The position numbers were made by a program, and so were the translations under genes. Below are positions 62,429 through 64,000 of a stretch of 64,000 bases of DNA, piece by piece (position 1 is the first letter of the stretch; each line of letters opens with the position of its first letter). Source of the DNA: Flavobacterium hydatis (lineage in GTDB: Bacteria; Bacteroidota; Bacteroidia; Flavobacteriales; Flavobacteriaceae); assembly GCF_000737695.1 (NCBI RefSeq), contig NZ_JPRM01000003.1, forward strand, positions 62,001 to 126,000, in the 5' to 3' direction. The notes beneath the pieces are model-generated. The model saw nothing but the letters and a program-made list of their open reading frames with translations, had not been told where the DNA came from and ran no database searches.

Positions 62429-64000
62429 ATGGAGAATTACATAGACCAGATTATTGCTTGTATAAATGATTTTGAACAAAAGTTTAGCGACTTTCAATCC
62501 GTTAACACAACAAGCTCAGATGTTTCAGAAGAAATTCAAATAAGTACTGAAATAGAAGTTTCTAGTGAAACAAGCTCTCAACTCCCAAATATAACAATGG
62601 GAGAAATACCAGAAATAGTGGGAGAAATTCAAATAAGTATTGAAGAAGAAATCCCTAGTGAAGCAGACGCTCAACTCCCAAATATAATAGAGGAAAATGC
62701 ATTTAATGAATCAAATGAAGATGCTCAAGAGCTTGCAACCGAACTTTTCATACAAGAAATAGAAAATTCAACTATTGACATTGTAAGATTATTTTGCTTT
62801 TCTTTATTGTCTGGAGAATATATTTCTATTAGCGATTTATTAAAAAAACTTAAACTAGTCGATGAAAAAGTTAAAGATTTAATAAAAAACGGAGACTTTT
62901 TACCAAATAACATTCAGACAAAAATTTTTGAATATACCTCTGCTATAACTATAATAGTAGAAGGATATAAAATTTTCACTCACGACATATCAAACAAATA
63001 TTCTTCTGATAGAATAAACTTTCTATTTTCGGAAAATAATAAATTTGAAAGCATATTAAGAGAAAGTAAATTATCTAAAAAATTACACTCATTAACAGAT
63101 TATTTCTTTTGTCTATTAGGAATTAATCATATTGACCATTGTCCTTCCAACGAAAATGATTACATAACTGATTTATTTGATCTCGAGAAGAAAATAAAAA
63201 ACCTTAAAATACAAGAATACAACGACTTAACTAAAGATATTCTAATTAAAATTAAATTTTTACAACATAAGTGGAAACAGAGAAAAGTTAGCGAAAATCC
63301 TAGTGCTCATCTTTATTTTTCAGATGGCAGTGTAAAAGCAGTTGAAGATTTTAAAGATGAAAATGAGAAATTAAAAGAATGGTGCGAAATTATTCAAACT
63401 CAATATGAACTTATTTCTAAAAATTGGATATACATTTTAGAATTAAGAGTAAAATCTTACAAAAATAGCAAATTAGAGGACCTGAAAATTTCAGAAATCC
63501 ATCAGCTAATAAAATACTATAAAGATGTTAAGCCTAATTCTTCCAAACTTCAGGAAATCTCAACCTTTTTTGAAAATAAAAATGTAGAGACCCTAAGTAG
63601 TTATGATAGATATGTAAACATAATTGAGACAAATTATTCTTTAAATAACTCTTTTTCACTTTTCGTCGCTAGCAACAAAAATAATAATTTTATAAAAGAG
63701 GAATATCTTCTCGTCAAAAAGAGAATAAAAGGTGAAATAAATAATTTTTTTACAGAGTTTAAATATCTTGATTACATTACGAATTTTCTAATTAAAAAGA
63801 TAAATGAAGAAGACAAAATTCGATTTATTGAAGTATATGATGATATTATCAAAGGTCATTGTAAAGAAGAATTTGATTCATATTTTTTAAAAAAAGAATG
63901 GTCTAAACTTAATTTTAATTATGTTTTTATTCTACCTTTTAAAGAGTCATTAGTCCCTAGTAATGTAGATGATTTAACCCATATTTTTTATGCATCTTCA
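62429..64000 (+). CDS. Large protein of unknown function paired with the Panacea-like gene, 3' end outside window
   Basis: The frame from ATG 62429 is open for 524 codons to the window end, so it is partial. Residues about 20-105 are acidic and low in complexity and contain a 31-residue imperfect tandem repeat (EEIQISTEIEVSSE.../EIQISIEEEIPSEA...). The rest is charged, helix-rich and Lys/Asn-biased (LIKIKFLQHKWKQRK, FKDENEKLKEWCEIIQTQYE), without a recognisable nuclease, ATPase or membrane motif so far. It starts 12 bases after the Panacea-like gene, in the same AT-rich tract, and probably shares its promoter. It could be a large toxin or defence effector; the missing C-terminus may hold the active domain. 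Confidence 0.75.
   Translation, partial: MENYIDQIIACINDFEQKFSDFQSVNTTSSDVSEEIQISTEIEVSSETSSQLPNITMGEIPEIVGEIQISIEEEIPSEADAQLPNIIEENAFNESNEDAQELATELFIQEIENSTIDIVRLFCFSLLSGEYISISDLLKKLKLVDEKVKDLIKNGDFLPNNIQTKIFEYTSAITIIVEGYKIFTHDISNKYSSDRINFLFSENNKFESILRESKLSKKLHSLTDYFFCLLGINHIDHCPSNENDYITDLFDLEKKIKNLKIQEYNDLTKDILIKIKFLQHKWKQRKVSENPSAHLYFSDGSVKAVEDFKDENEKLKEWCEIIQTQYELISKNWIYILELRVKSYKNSKLEDLKISEIHQLIKYYKDVKPNSSKLQEISTFFENKNVETLSSYDRYVNIIETNYSLNNSFSLFVASNKNNNFIKEEYLLVKKRIKGEINNFFTEFKYLDYITNFLIKKINEEDKIRFIEVYDDIIKGHCKEEFDSYFLKKEWSKLNFNYVFILPFKESLVPSNVDDLTHIFYASS
62531..62690 (+). repeat. 93-base imperfect tandem duplication inside the partial ORF
   Basis: GAAATTCAAATAAGTA recurs at 62531 and 62624, and CTCCCAAATATA at 62582 and 62675, a constant offset of 93 bases (31 codons). 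The repeat keeps the frame. Confidence 0.8.

Overview
The window looks like a chromosomal segment of a Flavobacterium-like Bacteroidota. The basis is the AT-rich sequence, a SusC/SusD pair, type IX secretion sorting domains, a SUF operon with DUF59 and DUF2480 genes, many copies of the flavobacterial -7 promoter box TAnnTTTG, and an L-threonine dehydrogenase of the SDR/GalE-like type known from Flavobacterium. The genus is an inference; no 16S gene is present.

Layout. 1-8.3 kb is the end of a polysaccharide utilization locus: SusC (5' end outside the window), SusD, a GH63-type glucosidase and a GH42 beta-galactosidase, all on +. 8.4-13.2 kb carries a kinase/class-III aminotransferase fusion, an IPT/TIG lipoprotein between two near-identical terminators, and a lone AAA ATPase. 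13.3-17.2 kb (-) is a lipoprotein gene overlapping mfd. 17.3-17.7 kb is a pair of long palindromic repeats, followed by threonine dehydrogenase. 19.0-23.1 kb is a tandem triplication of a DUF418 membrane protein gene with its own promoter and terminator. 23.1-26.7 kb (-) encodes an M1 metallopeptidase and an S8 protease. At 26.86-27.03 kb (-) is a 57-codon gene for a double-glycine leader peptide. 27.3-35.8 kb (+) encodes two large type IX-secreted leucine-rich-repeat proteins and a lipoprotein.

36.9-46.4 kb is the SUF iron-sulfur cluster operon: sufA-like, sufB, sufC, sufD, sufS, sufE, DUF59/sufT and DUF2480. It is interrupted by a YoeB-type toxin-antitoxin pair between sufB and sufC, and by an oppositely oriented serine hydrolase between sufD and sufS. 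46.4-59.8 kb holds an outer-membrane DUF3078 protein, hflX, a secreted protein, a TonB receptor/DUF5689 lipoprotein pair, an MFS transporter, a Gfo/Idh/MocA oxidoreductase, an old-yellow-enzyme homologue and the RseP-type site-2 protease.

59.8-64 kb is an accessory-looking end. Two tandem tRNA-Asn genes are followed by repeat-rich DNA, a frameshifted small gene, an XRE regulator with a likely leaderless start, and a very AT-rich operon. That operon pairs a Panacea/SocA-like (DUF4065) protein with a long unrecognised ORF that runs off the window, and it is the best candidate here for an undescribed system (possibly toxin-antitoxin or defence). A second theme is a family of long nested palindromes in at least six intergenic regions.
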